A DNA stretch of 64,000 nt from assembly GCA_947652605.1 (NCBI GenBank), contig OX393581.1, positions 9,676,640 to 9,740,639 of the forward strand, read 5' to 3'. Each line of letters opens with the position of its first letter. Position 1 is the stretch's first letter. Below, one piece after another: positions 33,331-46,600 of the stretch. The notes beneath the pieces are model-generated. The model saw only the letters and a list, made by a program, of their open reading frames with translations. It did not search any database and was not told the DNA's origin. A program made the position numbers and the translations under genes. This DNA is from Elmis aenea. Lineage: Eukaryota > Arthropoda > Insecta > Coleoptera > Elmidae.

Positions 33331-33480
33331 ACTCACATTTATGACTGTGCTTTTTTCTGTGTCCTCTATTATTATATATTCAATTATTGACTTTTCATCC
33401 CTACTTTTTACCTATCACACTTGTGTATTTATATATATTTTTGTGTTTAAATCTGATGTTTATTATTGATATATATTTTT

Positions 33481-34344
33481 TTAAGCAAAATTCTATTGCG
33501 ACATTAATTGATCACAAATTCTAGTTAAATTTTTACTCAAGCCTATCCAATCTAGTTGTGCTATTTTAGTGCGAAATGACGGTTCTGAGCCAATAAACAA
33601 TTTTGATTGGACAATGGACACTGCTCCTCTAAATCACGGGTCTCCAGCATTTGCCTAGTTTACCTGGGGGAAAAACGGCCCTGATTTCGGCCCTGATCAG
33701 ACTACTTTTAAAATACAACAAAAACAGTGGACTTTACAAACAATAAGAAAACCATATAAACAAACAATCGTTAATATACTACTTAATAGCCCATAAAACT
33801 TCAAATATAGTGCTGAAAAGTTTAAAAACTAAGGTATTAAATAGTTTCTGGAGCTAACAAATTGTGCATTTGCCAAATACGTGTCATGTTTATTGTGGTG
33901 GATTCCCGCTCGAGGTCCAAGATAAAAATAGCACACATGTTCTATTACGTTACGTACACCACTTGTTTCACACGACGGTTTATAAGTGTATCAGTCAGCC
34001 TACACGTGCTGTCAAATTCTCAAGGAATTTTTACTACTAGCACAACATCATTCAGAAGTCTAAATTTATTGCAGCGACAATAAAGTAATATAACACAGCG
34101 TGTGTTTATTGCTTTGCGGCCTTTAATATTTTTGATCCATTGTTAAACGATAAAGTTAGGGCAAGGTTAGTTGGTGTTTCGATTAAGTACCTCAAATGAT
34201 TAAAAGTAACTCTACTCTATTTCTTGCTTCTATTCCTTGTAAATGGAGAGAGGCTTTTTGGCTTGATTTCCGGTTGAAATCCCTCTGAATGGTAGAAAAA
34301 TTATAACGAATGAACGAAGAATGATAATTAAGGGTGGGAGGGGT
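33481..34344. other. Intergenic, nothing recognised
   Basis: No coding or repeat structure recognised. Confidence 0.35.
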
Positions 34345-34617
34345 AAGTTCTAATTAAAAACCAACAGGGGTCGTACTTTTTAACCCCCTGTGAAGGTGGA
34401 AGATGATTGAAAATATTACTATGGGAAACCTTTTAATAAGCATAAAACATCTACCAAATATCATTCTCCTACATATATCCAAATTTGAGAAATAAAATAA
34501 AAACCTAATTTTTTCGCTCTTCTTTACGGAGACGTCTAAAGAAAAAGTTTTATATAAAAGTCCCCCCTTAATTTTTGATACCTCCTGAATTTTTTTGCAA
34601 TATTTAAAAAAACCCTG
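34345..34617 (-). repeat. Third copy of the GTTTCTTAA-family repeat, opposite strand
   Basis: It ends with AACCCTG then TA (34618-34619). Inward it carries complements of the shared segments, including AGGGGTCGTACTTTT and CAAATTTGAGAAATAAAATA. Confidence 0.5.
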
Positions 34618-34619
34618 TA

Positions 34620-34910
34620 AATGTGGCCTCTTTTTGAATGTTTCCCTTCATCATTTTCTACCTTTAGTTAGTTCCATAATTTTACTCCTCGATCTCTTTG
34701 TGTGGCAGCTCCTCTTGGTGTTTCTTATCGATTTTTGTTTCCTCTTCGCCCATCATATGCTTTCATTGGCATCCCATCTTCTACCATTTTATATAAATGA
34801 CCTAGCCATCTTAGTTGTACCTCTTGGACGTTATGTTCTATTGGTTTCACTTTTTGGTTTACTCTATGGGTTTTGTTTCTAAGATTGTCCTTACGCGTTT
34901 GACCTTAAAT
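34620..34910 (-). mobile_element. 3' relic of a non-LTR retrotransposon
   Basis: Broken minus-strand frames include LGHLYKMVEDGMPMKA-like and PRGAATQRD-like stretches, typical of the C-terminus after the RT domain. Several stops are present. Confidence 0.45.
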
Positions 34911-34949
34911 TTTTATGAAATACCTCAATACCATACTTCTGATACGACT

Positions 34950-35490
34950 TTGTTGTTTTTTGGTCGTGGTCCATTAGTAATTAAATTCCTCACAAAACAA
35001 GGAAAAAATGTGGAAAACACCCTGAATGAAATGCAAGCAGTTTATGGAGATGCTTTTTTGATAAAACCATGCTCTTTAGGTGGTCACGTTTATTTAAATA
35101 AGGTAGAGAATCATTAGAAGGCTATGACTGCAGCGATAGACCAAGTGACGTCCTAAGGCGTAGTTCACACAGTGACATTTGATGTCGCGACATCAAATGT
35201 CACCGTGTGAACTACCCGCAACACATGTAATGGTCATAAAGGTCGAGGATGCCCTTTGAAAAATGGTCGACTAAAAGTTGGCGAAATCGTAGAAAGGTTT
35301 GAAACATCTGAAACAGTGGCAAACAAAAGTCAACGCAAGGTGGGGACTAAGAAATCTTACACTGCATTAGAAAACGTGGAGTTCAGTGTTGCAAGCAGTT
35401 ATCGGAGCTATGTAGAGCTCTGTGGATCTATTGTAACACACGTTATCAAGAGGATTCTTGCTGAAGATTTTTCTGTTTCCTAATTTGGAA
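34950..35490 (+). mobile_element. Remnants of mariner/Tc1-type DNA-binding domains
   Basis: 34977-35117 encodes IKFLTKQGKNVENTLNEMQAV, like the N-terminal helix-turn-helix of mariner transposases. 35256-35483 encodes NGRLKVGEIVERFETSETV and a downstream HVIKRILAEDFSV, like the paired helix-turn-helix unit of Tc-type elements. The two pieces are separated by a palindrome and stops, and no catalytic domain was found. The family call is tentative. Confidence 0.4.
35160..35215. repeat. 56-bp near-perfect palindrome
   Basis: GTAGTTCACAC and GTGTGAACTAC bound a sequence whose centre GATGTCGCGACATC is itself palindromic. There is a single mismatched pair, an A against a C, and no loop. Confidence 0.85.
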
Positions 35491-36240
35491 AAGAATCTTG
35501 ATTGAAAGCATTTCGCAAATGAGTCATTGCAAGTAACAATAAATAAACATTTTGAAGGCCAATCGGAAAACTGTTTTTATAAAGGTCTAGAAAATTTAAT
35601 TAAAAGATCTAACAAATATAAACATTTTCGAGAAGAATATATTAAAAAACATAATCCTTTAAGTCTCTTTCTACTCCATTCCGCGAAAATAAACAACACC
35701 CCTTTAGATTTTCCAATTTTCAATTAAAAAGGTTAGGAATTTCGGTAATCTATTTTGATGGTATTACCCAACATCAAGTTAAACAACTTTGCCAAATTTA
35801 CACCTTCATTCTAAATTTTATATCAATCGAGATCCCCATGTAAGAACTTGAATATCAACCAGCTTGTATATATTTTCAAACCGAATAAATATTTAAATCA
35901 AGAATATATTAACACAGGTAAACAAAGCAATGTCAACCACTCCATAAAAATTTTTGCTTGTATATCAACACATTAAAAAGGCTTGATAAGATGTTTAACA
36001 TTTTAAAGTGTTACAATATTGAAATATGGATGTTTTTCTTATCGAAGTAAAGCGTCACAACTTGTTATGAAATTCGCCTGCTACGGGAGTCAAGCAAAAT
36101 TTATTAAGAATAAATAAAGACGGTTAATATTTTCTGGGATTTTATTAAAAATAAGTTCAAATTTATACCTTTTAGCCATAATAAATTTCAACATTCTTAC
36201 TCTCTACTCCTTCAATAGCCCCTTCTGAGGGGGCCACAAA
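35491..36240. other. Unassigned, possibly part of a hAT relic
   Basis: Short frames such as 35527-35727 have no recognised motif. The stretch may belong to the hAT remnant that ends at 36645. Confidence 0.3.
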
Positions 36241-36645
36241 AATAAATTATGAATATGGGGAGCCATACAAATTTATAAGTGGGCTACAGTAAAACAATTA
36301 TCCATTTGGAATAGATGCGTTTTATATAGAAATAACACTCCAAGAAAATATTATCGAACTACAAAACGATGTTTCAGCTAAGATCAAATTTAAAACTAAT
36401 TTTTGGGTCAATACTCAAACAGAAACCAATATCCCCAACTTTGGGGAAAAGCACAATTGTTTGTTGTAGCATTTCCCACATCATATTTGGTTGAATGTGC
36501 GTTTAGTCAAGTCCTCATTCTGTTAACCAAAGAACCCAATCGTCTAGATATTGTGAAGAGAGGTGATCTGAGATTAATGGTAACATCGCTTGAACCTAAG
36601 ATTAAAGATCTAAGTAAATCTCATCAGGCACAAGGCTCACATTAG
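36241..36645 (+). pseudogene. hAT transposase C-terminal (dimerisation) remnant
   Basis: 36403-36645 encodes QYPQLWGKAQLFVVAFPTSYLVECAFS, then KEPNRLDIVKRGDLRLMVTSLEP and HQAQGSH before a stop. This is the conserved C-terminal region of hAT transposases of the ZBED5/FAM200 type. Just upstream, in another frame, QENIIELQNDVSAKIKFK fits the preceding segment. Frame changes and the lack of the rest show decay. Confidence 0.7.
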
Positions 36646-37160
36646 TAAAGCTATTTAATTTATGTTATTTTATTGAATACATTCAAATTCAGTGTAGGTA
36701 CATTTTTTCGAGGATTTGGAAATAGTTTATGGATATAAATATATGGGTAAGTGTTTATTTGGTTAAAAATTATGAGCCTTTTTTAATTAGCATCATCCGG
36801 CGTTAGAGGGTTAACATTTTTTTAAATGTTTACTGTGATTGATATCGTTAATTAAAAAAATATGTTCATTTATTATTAACATCTAATAATATATTACGAA
36901 GGTTGAACACCCGTTACTCGTACAGACTTGTTTAAGTTGGACATACAAGCCACTGGTAAAGTGCACCAAGTCCCTTGAGGTTAGCGTTTTGTAAATTTGG
37001 CATACAGGGTGTAAAATTGGATCACGCAACACAGTAATTTCAATGGGAAACTTTTAAAAGTTGTATATTATCTCCCCTAATTATTTTAGAAAAAAAAATG
37101 CAAATAGGTTTCAATGAATATGAAAAAATCTAAATACCTTTGTATTGGGGAAGAATCCGG
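36646..37160. other. Intergenic, little recognised
   Basis: GCGTTAGAGGGTTAA near 36801-36815 looks like a TTAA-flanked CCCTCTAACGC end on the minus strand, but no partner end was found. Confidence 0.3.
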
Positions 37161-37750
37161 GGACCTAGAATTAGAAAGAGAAGAAAAAATATCTTAATGC
37201 AAAAGCTGCAATATCTGGGTGTAAAAATTCAAGATGATGAAAAGGATGAAAAAGAAAGTCGACAGCGAATAGGACAAGGAAGAAGATGCATCAAAAGGCT
37301 AAATGAAATATGGTGAAGTAAAGAAATAACGAAGAGAAAATACAACATATTCTACACAGTTATTAAAAGTATAGTATTGTATGGAGCAGAAGCATGGAGG
37401 TGGACAGAAGCAGATAAAAGAAAGCTGGAAGATCTGGGGATGGATGCCCTAAGAAGATCGTGTAGAATGTCTAGACTATAGATTATTGAACACAACAATT
37501 GAAGAATTAATCGGACTGAGGGAAACTATAATAAAAGAGGCAGAAAGACGACAACTAATTTGGTACCTACTGTGTAAGAAGGATGGCAGACCATCAACTG
37601 CCAAAAGTAACGCTTGACTGGATCCCTCCTGATAGAAGAAAACGAGGCAGACCCAGGAAGACGTGAAACAAGGGCTTTCAGAGAGCTATGAGCGATAAAA
37701 ATCTGCAAGGGACCAGTGGCAGGATTGGAAGGGGTGGAGGAACAGCTTTT
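37160..37750 (+). mobile_element. Decayed non-LTR retrotransposon RT C-terminal part
   Basis: Plus-strand frames read YGAEAWRWTEADKRKLEDLGMDALRRSCR near 37380-37470. Later they read RRMADHQLPKVTLDWIPPDRR and KRGRPRK near 37580-37665. This is the region downstream of the catalytic site in RTE/Jockey-like RTs. Multiple stops and shifts are present. Confidence 0.65.
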
Positions 37751-37760
37751 AGAGTGTTAC

Positions 37761-38499
37761 ATCCTTTTACTACTTCTTACATGTGTGAAATAGGATTTTC
37801 GGCTACGATATGTATTGAGAACAAATTTCGAAATAAACTTTAATTATCAAACAGCTTGCGTCTGAAAATAACATACATTAATCATTAATGTGAACGCCAA
37901 AGACCTCATCAGCAAAAATAGATAACAAACCAATTCTTCACATACACCTCAATATATATATTTTAATTAAGCGTATTTAATAAGCAATTTAAAGGTGGTA
38001 AAGCGATATTTAGTATTCATTCAACCCTTTGCTGTCTTAAATATGTATTACAAGCGAATGGGTCGCGAAAAATTACCGGTTTTGATAGTGGGTATCGGTC
38101 CATAAAAGTGTGGGAAGTCCTGTGCCAGAGCATAATCCCTTATCTATCTCTAGAACTTGACTAAATACTTTAGGCAAACAATATTCTGCTCAACATTTCG
38201 CTGTAATTACATTCTACAAGCCTACATCACAGCCTACCACATGTTTTTATTTAGTCTTAATAAATTTTGCTTGACCCTGATATTTATATATTTTTGTGTA
38301 GATTTATTTATGTTTATTAATAGTCAGTTAATAGTCTATAATTATTCTAGTATAGTTATATGGTTGTTAAGTTACAATATTTATATTTGGTCAAGTACAG
38401 TTTTGTTTGTTCGTTTACCTAGAAATAGACATTTTATTTTTAGATGTTTAGTTGAATCTCAAAACTTATATGAGAACTTCGTGTGTTAGTTATGCCAAC
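37761..38499. other. Intergenic, nothing firm
   Basis: TTCAACCCTTTGCTGTC near 38025 recalls piggyBac-type ends (CCCTTTGC) but no partner was seen. The 110-codon frame at 38157-38489 has no recognised motif and strong AT bias. Confidence 0.3.
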
Positions 38500-38519
38500 C
38501 TTGGATCTAGTTTAGTGAA

Positions 38520-38861
38520 AATATTCGAAACATTTCTGTATCGTAGCAATGATTTTCTTTATTGATCGTTTCGCCTTATCGATCCATGTGCCAATCGCGC
38601 CCGATTTGTCACCGTTCCATCGTTTATCAGCTGATTGTGTGCACGTTGTTTTTTCCTGCTAGCCTACCACATCTAAACACTCATTTGGCTATTTTAAATC
38701 GCCTACTACGAGAAAAGTTTTACTCTGTTGTTGGAATTAGTGAAGTATTTGTTGTTGTACTGTGATAAGTGAAACAGGTGATTAACTTGTTTGTAAAAGT
38801 GATTTTGTGTAAATTTTAATAATTTAATTGTGCAGAAAGACGTTACATATTAATGAGGTAG
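38520..38861 (+). promoter_or_regulatory. Candidate promoter and noncoding first exon
   Basis: This stretch is less AT-rich than its surroundings and free of recognised repeats. It ends in TTAATGAG followed by GTAGGTAA, a good splice donor. It could be a distal 5' UTR exon for the transporter whose coding starts at 60445, or nothing. Low confidence. Confidence 0.2.
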
Positions 38862-39826
38862 GTAAATTTTTTGTTAATTAAAAAAGAAATTGTCTTCATT
38901 ATTGGCCAAAATATTCTGTAAGTGTTCGTTTTGAATATAATTGAGACTAAATTGGCGTTTTTTTTTAGAATTATTCATCGAAGTCAATTTTAAAATCAGG
39001 AACTGAGCAAACTCAAAATTCTCAACGTAAATATTTCTTTATCCTAATTTACCTGTAGTATTTTTTATTTGAAGCTCTGTTTGCATTTTAAAATATTGTT
39101 TACAAAGGTGTAATTGATATCTAGTGTTTGTGTACTGGTTCTAATCAACGATATCTGCGGAAAATTGTGTAATTGTTTGCTTATAAACATTGTATTTTGC
39201 GATACTGAAAAATAAAAGAAAGTGAAGATGTTAAACATATTTTTTATCAGATCATAGGACAAATGGGTGGGATGTTGGTTTTGGGGGATTTTTAGACCTG
39301 CGAAATTATTTTTGTTCCTGTTGCTATATTTTTAATCAATACTTCTGATATTACCAGATATTTGTTAAGCATTGAATATAAATATAAAACTTTTTTTGAA
39401 ATACATTTTTTAAACAAATATCTATCATACAAGGCTATTTTTTATGTCATAAGGCCAATCGTAATATTTAAATAAAGCTCACTATTTTTCTAATACATTT
39501 TGCTGTATATAAAATGTATATAACATTAATTAAACTGTACTTTTTTGTATTTATTGTTTTATACATATACTTTGTTCAACTATATTTAGTTTTTAATTCT
39601 TTTTCTCGACGACTGATTAAAACATATTAGGTACGTGTTAAAAAATGTTTAAGGGAACATTTTATGTTACTATGAAACTAAATTTTAATTGTCATCCTTT
39701 CCACCATGGCCAAACAATACTACTTCATAATAACTTCATTACATATTTTCATTATTAATAAATAAGTATACAAGCTATTTAAAAGATCAATACCACCCCA
39801 ATTATCTCATTGGTTAAAAGAGTATA
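38862..39826. other. AT-rich, nothing recognised
   Basis: No feature recognised. Confidence 0.35.
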
Positions 39827-40569
39827 CAGGTTGGACCAAATTCGAATGTTTTGCGGGGTATCTCGGTTATTGTAACAGTAAGCGAAAATCCGATATCGGT
39901 CTCATGGGCTATTTTTTTGAGAAAATATATCCTATGTAATTAAATTTTTTATATCGCTTTCCATTTTGGCATTAAGTGGAAAAATGCAATTTCAATATTT
40001 TTGAAAATGTAGATACAATTACTTCTTTATTTATTAAAATAAAATAAAATGTTATTTAGGTTTTTTTATACAGGTTTTTATGCTTCAATTAAGAAAAAAA
40101 TTGGCAAACTTTGAGAAGGAAATTTTTACAAAATCAGCCATTTCTCGGTTATTTTTTGCAACAAATATATAAAACTATATGTTTTTGGAAAGCTAAAAAA
40201 CGCTCTTTCATAAAAATTCATGGCCAACTAAGGTTTCTATTTAAAAAAATAATTTTACTTCATATCTTGAAATTCAAGGTCGCCAGAAAAAGATTAATTT
40301 GACTTTTAAATTAAGCATAAAAGTCTTAATAAAAAACGCTTAATAACATTTTGTTTAGTTTCAATAAATAAAGAAGTTATAGTTTATTTTCATTTATAAT
40401 GAAATTCAATTTTTCGTCTGTAGTGCCAAAGTGGAAAGCGATATAAAAAGATCTGATTACATAGACGTTTGTTTCTTAACAATAGAGCCCAATAGATCGA
40501 TATCAGATTTTCGCTAACTATTAGGGTGACCAAAATACCCCGTAAAACATTCGAATTAGTACCACCCTG
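39827..40569. repeat. Palindromic TA-target element, 743 bp
   Basis: Left CAGGTTGGACCAAATTCGAA and right TTCGAATTAGTACCACCCTG mirror each other with TA outside (39825-39826 and 40570-40571). The arms match inward, for example TATATCGCTTTCCATTTTGG and CCAAAGTGGAAAGCGATATA. Partial copies are at 43342-43620 and 47119-47590. Confidence 0.75.
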
Positions 40570-40575
40570 TATATA

Positions 40576-41163
40576 CAGGGAGAGTCACGACGGACGCCAC
40601 GGAGTTTTATGGCCAAACGGTATATATTTTCAAACTTTTATAATTCGAAAGAGAATTAAATTTTTTATAAGACGCTGTTAAAAAATATATACGGTGTTGT
40701 ATTAAAAAAAAAAGAGTTATCGATGTTTAAAGTTTCACAAGTTTGACTAAGTGTAAAAAACGCCCTGTATAATATTTTAAAAATGTAGGTGGTGCAAAGT
40801 GTTTCATAATCTATTGTCAATTTTCAGACTTTTTAAAGTTTTTAAATCTTGAAAATTTTTGAAAGTACTGTATTTTCATGAAAATGCAATTTTCACGAAA
40901 ACCGTTGACTTTAGACCCATATAACCCTATATATTTCTTAAAGTAAATTTAAAGTGGAATCCAAAAATTTAAAAATATACAGGGTGTTCCATAAGAAAAA
41001 GTATAACTTTGATATGCCACTCTTTTTTGGATCACGCTGTATGTTTGAAAATATTTTTAATGTAGCCCTTATTGACTTACATATTAATCTAACAGCGACA
41101 AGAGTTTGAAAATATGTACCGTTTGGCCATAAAACTCCGTCGCGTCCGTCGTGACTCACCCTA
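40576..41163. repeat. Palindromic TA-target element, 588 bp
   Basis: Left CAGGGAGAGTCACGACGGAC mirrors right GTCCGTCGTGACTCACCCT. TA lies outside both ends. TTTTATGGCCAAACGGTA and TACCGTTTGGCCATAAAA mirror inward. It abuts the previous palindrome across TATATA. Its centre is related to 23634-24410 and 57463-58563. Confidence 0.75.
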
Positions 41164-42799
41164 TATATCATTGAAGGGCAAAAAACGGAATAAACATAAA
41201 TTTAAAAATTTTACTTATTTAATTTAAAAACATAGTAGGCAACTTGATTTTGTCAAACGACGTCAATTTTATTTTTAACAAAATAAAATATAAATTCTTG
41301 TCGTTTCTGTCATATCAACATTTAAATGCTTTTTATAGCAATATATTTTATGAAATATGCCTAAAACTGTAGGGAATCAGTAGGCCATAAAAACATATGA
41401 TGACTTAAATGAGAGTAGCATCAAATGTTTTGTTGTTGAAGCTGATTGGAACTGTTGGTTAACTTTTATTGGTAACTCTCGTTTTACTGATACATGATTT
41501 GTTTCGTGTAAAAATTGTTAACAGAAGTACATCAATGTTTAAATTACAACAAAGATTACAATGTGGTGGGGATTAAAAAAAAATAATATCGCTTCCAAAA
41601 AGTACTTGAATAACACTGTTTTTGGGTTCTTCAAATTCTGCATGATTGTTATTTCGCCATTTAATAATAGATAATCAAGTTGGTGATGATCTCTACAACT
41701 CTACAACACCCAGTATATCTGTCGAGTGTAAAATCATTTTTTAGTGTATTTAATTCAATTTAAAAATCTCTCTAAAAATGTTGCTTATCAAAACTTTGAG
41801 CATTGTAATGGAAAAAGTCGTATATGAAAAAACATATTGTTGATAGTGTTGGATACCGTTTAGGTAATAATTCTGATTTGAAATATATAATTCCATAATT
41901 TAGCTAAAGACGCCATTTAATCGAATTGGACATTGAAAATTGTAAAACACAACAGTTAAATAATTGTTGGTTGCAATTATATTTGTCTTGTTACCTATTG
42001 GTTGTGACTTGTACGCTTGTGTTTGTTCATTTTTAAGACATTGTGGTTTGCGATCTACATATTTACTTAAAGTTGAGTAAAGAAACAATGCATAAGTCAC
42101 CTTCCATACACGTGAAACACTTAAATGTTACCGCAATATGAATCATAACAACGTCTCTTGATAATGTATTTGCTTGTTTGTAAATAATTAATTACTTCAT
42201 GTTATTGTGCTTGCGTTGTTTTTGTCATCAAACCAGGTGTTGAAGTCGTAGTTGTAGTATTTGCGATATAAAATGGATTTCCAAGGCAATAGCGATTGGA
42301 TTTCGTTTAAAATTCATCATGGCTAGCTATGAAAATGACCTTTAGGTTAACGACTGTTTGTAATTCTATTGTACACTTGCATATTACTTTCCCCAAGGTT
42401 CGGTTTAATCAGGGAACGTATTAAGAACCGCTCAAATTTTAGTATAGTTTGAATCTGCGTAAAATTAAAGTGAAAGTTATTATTTAAAACTAATTAGGTA
42501 AATAACTATTATTATAAATGGTTCGAGATAATTGCTCTACTGCTAAATTTCTGTTTTGTGCTAAGAGATATATTTAAGTAACAATTAAATTTAACAATTT
42601 TTTTTTTGTAGACTTGTAAATGCAAATAAAATCCTTGTAAAATAAAAAATTAATATTATAGCGAATAAAATAAATTATTTTGTTTTTAAAGCAGTAAATG
42701 TAATATAAATTGCCAGTTTTGCTTACTTTTTAAAAACAGCTGGAAAAAATTGTAAAACGTGAAAATCTTTAAAATAATTTTTTTCTTAATCCACATATA
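41164..42799. other. AT-rich, nothing recognised
   Basis: No gene, RNA or repeat boundary recognised. Confidence 0.35.
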
Positions 42800-43140
42800 C
42801 AGGGTTCTCGTTTTTCGAGGGCCACTATGGGGATCTCGTAAACGGTAAGGTTAAAAAGATTTTCTGGTACTTCAAATATTGTTTTAATATTAAATTTTGC
42901 AAATAAACACAGTATATGAATAAAAAATTTGTTACTTCACGAATGAGTTATGTATTTACGTCCAAAAAAATAATCATTTATGTACAAAGTGTGCAATTTA
43001 TAGCGGTATGTCTGAAATTTATTTTATCGATATATTTTTTTTGTATGGTTTGCAAACCCAGAACACTAGATCGTGCGAATATATCGCGAAATTCGTGCTA
43101 GTTTCAAAGAGGTCATTAACCAAATTCGGATCGTAATTCC
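42800..43140 (+). repeat. TACAGGG-end repeat (GGGCCACTAT family)
   Basis: TA then CAGGGTTCTCG, followed by GAGGGCCACTATGGGGATCT and CGTAAACGG, shared with the interrupted repeat at 30501/31349. The right end is not fixed. Confidence 0.45.
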
Positions 43141-43341
43141 ACAAATAAATGACGTTAATCGTCTTTGTAGGACATCGTTTTAATATTAATAACGAACAGT
43201 TTATAAATATTCAAACATAATTAGCTTTTCTCTATTGTATTGAAACGCGGCCAAATCGATTTAAAATGTTGTAAATGAATCAAACAAACCTTGAAAATGC
43301 TTCCGTGAACCCAATAGTTCGCTAATAATTCACTTAAAGTA

Positions 43342-43620
43342 CAGGGTGGACCAAATTCGAATATTTTACGGGGTGTTTCGGTTACCGTAATAGTAGACGA
43401 AAATCTGATATTAGTCTTTAGAGCCTATGTAAGTAATCAAATTTCTTATATCGCTTTCCATTTGGCACTACAGACGAAAAATAGAATTTCATGATTTTTG
43501 AAAAGTTACTATTTCTTTATTTATTAAAATAGAACAATAACTAATGAAGGTTTTCTATACAGATTTTTATGCTTAACTTAATAACAAAATTTAAATTTTT
43601 ATTTATAACCGAAGAAAATA
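43342..43620 (+). repeat. Partial copy of the 39827 palindrome family
   Basis: CAGGGTGGACCAAATTCGAA after TA, then TATCGCTTTCCATTTGGCAC and ACTATTTCTTTATTTATT as in the 39827 element. Only one arm is present. Confidence 0.6.
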
Positions 43621-46600
43621 TTCTAAAAATATTTGCTAATAAGTGAACAATGTTAATGCATTCCTAACATATTTATTAATACCTATGTTTTTAATTAAAT
43701 CCCTTTAATAGTGATTTCATGCGGTTTACTTACGTGCTTCCAAGGAAAAAGGGACAAAGACAATTATTTACCATGCCGATTAAGATTTGTTTTAAATAAA
43801 ATATTTGTTTTTTCCATTTTTAACAACAATTGTTTTAAAAATGTGCCAAGTGTTATACATTGTCGAATTCAGAATAAAATGCTCTACAAATTGGCGTTAA
43901 AATCAGATATAGCGTCCATAAGAAAAAATTGAAATGATCATGGTTTTAAAAAAACGAAACGTCTTATGGAAAATTTAATTGGGGATTCTGATTCCTTGCA
44001 AAAAGTGGCTATGAAAATTTTTTTACAGAAATGAAATTCGACATCAAATGAAAAAGTTACGGACAAAAAACAAAAATCCACTTTTTGACTTTTTTCCCCA
44101 TATTTCAAAAACTAAAAGAGCTAGATACGTTCTGTTTGCGTCAAATTATTAAGCACATGAATATACAACTTTGTCCTAATTTAACCGAAGTCGTAACTCT
44201 TATATTAACAAACTTACCCATACAACACAGGTAGATTATTGTCATCCTGTATAAGATAACTAAACGAAATATTGGAAATCGTTTAAAAAGGCACATTAGA
44301 TATACACAATAAACCAAATAGACAAATTAGCACTAGCGGAATATTGTTCATTCAGAATGTTGAATAGATTTTAAAAAGGTAAAATAATAAATTAAAAATA
44401 AAACATAGTTTATAAATGATTTAAAAGACAATAACATTTTTTAAACAAAAAACTCTTGTAAAAGTCGAATGTGGACTTAACTTAAGGTACAAATTGTTAG
44501 ATATTATATTTTTGCTTAAGTCATTAGTGTAATGCTAATGCAATATAGTTTTATCTATCGCGGCTTCGGGAGTACGTAAATAAATAAATAAATATTATTG
44601 CTTTTGTTTTGGAGAACAGTCCCGTGGCCTAAAAATGGTCTAGTATTTTCTCAAACAATTCCTATAAAAAAGATAACCAATTTTTAGTTAATTAAAAAAC
44701 AAACTCGTCTTGACAATAATTAATTGTGTTGGATATTAGTAAATTTAGGTTAGAAGCCAGTAAAACATACTTATATTAGCTTAAACTATTGTTGTTATAT
44801 AGATAAAACGGCAAGCAATATTTAGGACATGAGCAAAATTTAACTCGAGAGGTTTTGATTTCCCAATCGTAGTAGATATTTCTCAGAATCTTAATAAGTA
44901 ATTCTGAATACTGCATTGTTATGTCGCATTTCGTAGAAATTGTCACAGCGATTAAATAGAAAAATCACATCAAACTTTCCGTTAGTTTTTAGAAGTACTT
45001 ACTAATAATTCTTAACGAGTTTGTGAGCACAGTCAAGCAATTTAGTAATTTATTGTTGGAATTTGAAGTCACGACGAAGCAACATATTGTTAAAATAACC
45101 AAATTTATCAAAACCAATTCAAATATTCCTTTATTTATAAGCAAGAAGCTTAAATCACAATTATTGAAGTCGCTATAGTCTTGGACCCCTTTTGTAGAAC
45201 ACATTGTATATAAATACAGTCTTAAAGTTTACAAATTTCAAAATTCTTCAAGGACTTTCCCAAAACTTTGCTATTTTGCCCGTTTAAACAGCAAATATTA
45301 GCTTATTCTATTTTGCTTCTATTATTGTACTTCTAAATATGATTTAGAACTAAAGTTATTTAACCTTTAAATTAAAGCTGTGTTTATTTATATCTTAAAT
45401 TGATTTTTCTACGAACAGTGGGCAATATCATTCGTAAAAAAAAGTTTATTGACTTGTTGGTAGACCGAACCTTGTGTTTTGTCATGTGTTCTTGAACAAC
45501 CGCCAAATGAAACAACAATATGAGAACAAAGTTTAACTGTTATATATAAATTAAAAAATAATCTAATTTTATATCGACTAAAAATATTCTATCATACTAT
45601 CCTTATCAAAACAAAAATATATTTTTACTACTGTAGGCTCCTTTAGATTCTTGGCAATTTTTTGAATTTTCAAGTCATTTCTTTGTAAATTTTTGTGATA
45701 TACTTACTTCTGTCTCTAAAGTCCTCGAATAAATGTAATCACATTTATTATAAATGCAGCAGTTGTTTCGATTTGAGCTTAAAATATTAATTTGCTGAAT
45801 ACTATAAATAATAAAGCAACAGAACAAAATGTTCCTGTCACTAGAAAGTTGGAAAATCGATGAGTTAAATGCCTAAAGCAATTTTCCTTAATCAAGCGAA
45901 ATACTTTCCCAAATGATTTAAATACTGTATTAAAATATTGCATTAAATTTGACGTAATTGCCAAGTTTAGCTTTGGAATGTCAGTTAAAAGCTTTTAAAA
46001 CAAAAATCGTGACCCAGGACCTGGTTTCAGAGACGCAAATTATTTTAAGTGGGCAAAATAAAGCAAAAATACCAAGAATTTACCATAGGTACATTAGCAA
46101 AGCTTATTAATTCAAGTTTTAATTATCATAAAACACACTTTTAAGATCATCAAATTAATGGTTAAACAAAATAAATCAAAGTGTTACTAGATTCTAGTTA
46201 CCAGAATCTTTAATTTTCTATGAGTAACGAGAAATTTAGCGAGGGAAATAACTGATAGTAGATAGTTGCTCTACCCCAATCAGTCATTGTAGAGGCGCAA
46301 TTCTTGATTTTTGTAGAGTTTGACTAACCAGCCCATTATTAGTTACGGGTTAACGACTGACAATGAGATAATTCTGTATCAGTATCAAAAATATGTTGCC
46401 CCAAAGTCCATCTTTTAAAAATATAAGAGATTAAAGTCTATCGAGATCAGAATACAGCAAAAACAATTTTGCGATTCATAGATTTCAGTGGAAGGCCTGA
46501 CATTGTCATGTTGAAAAAGAACTTTTTCTATTTGAAAATTTGAAAATTTGGTAATTTATCCTCCTCATATTTAGCGAGCGGTAACTATTGACTTTCCTGG

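Noticed and set aside
38157..38489. 110-codon frame as a small membrane protein gene
   Set aside because: Extreme AT bias makes chance hydrophobic frames common; no motif, and no splice or promoter support.
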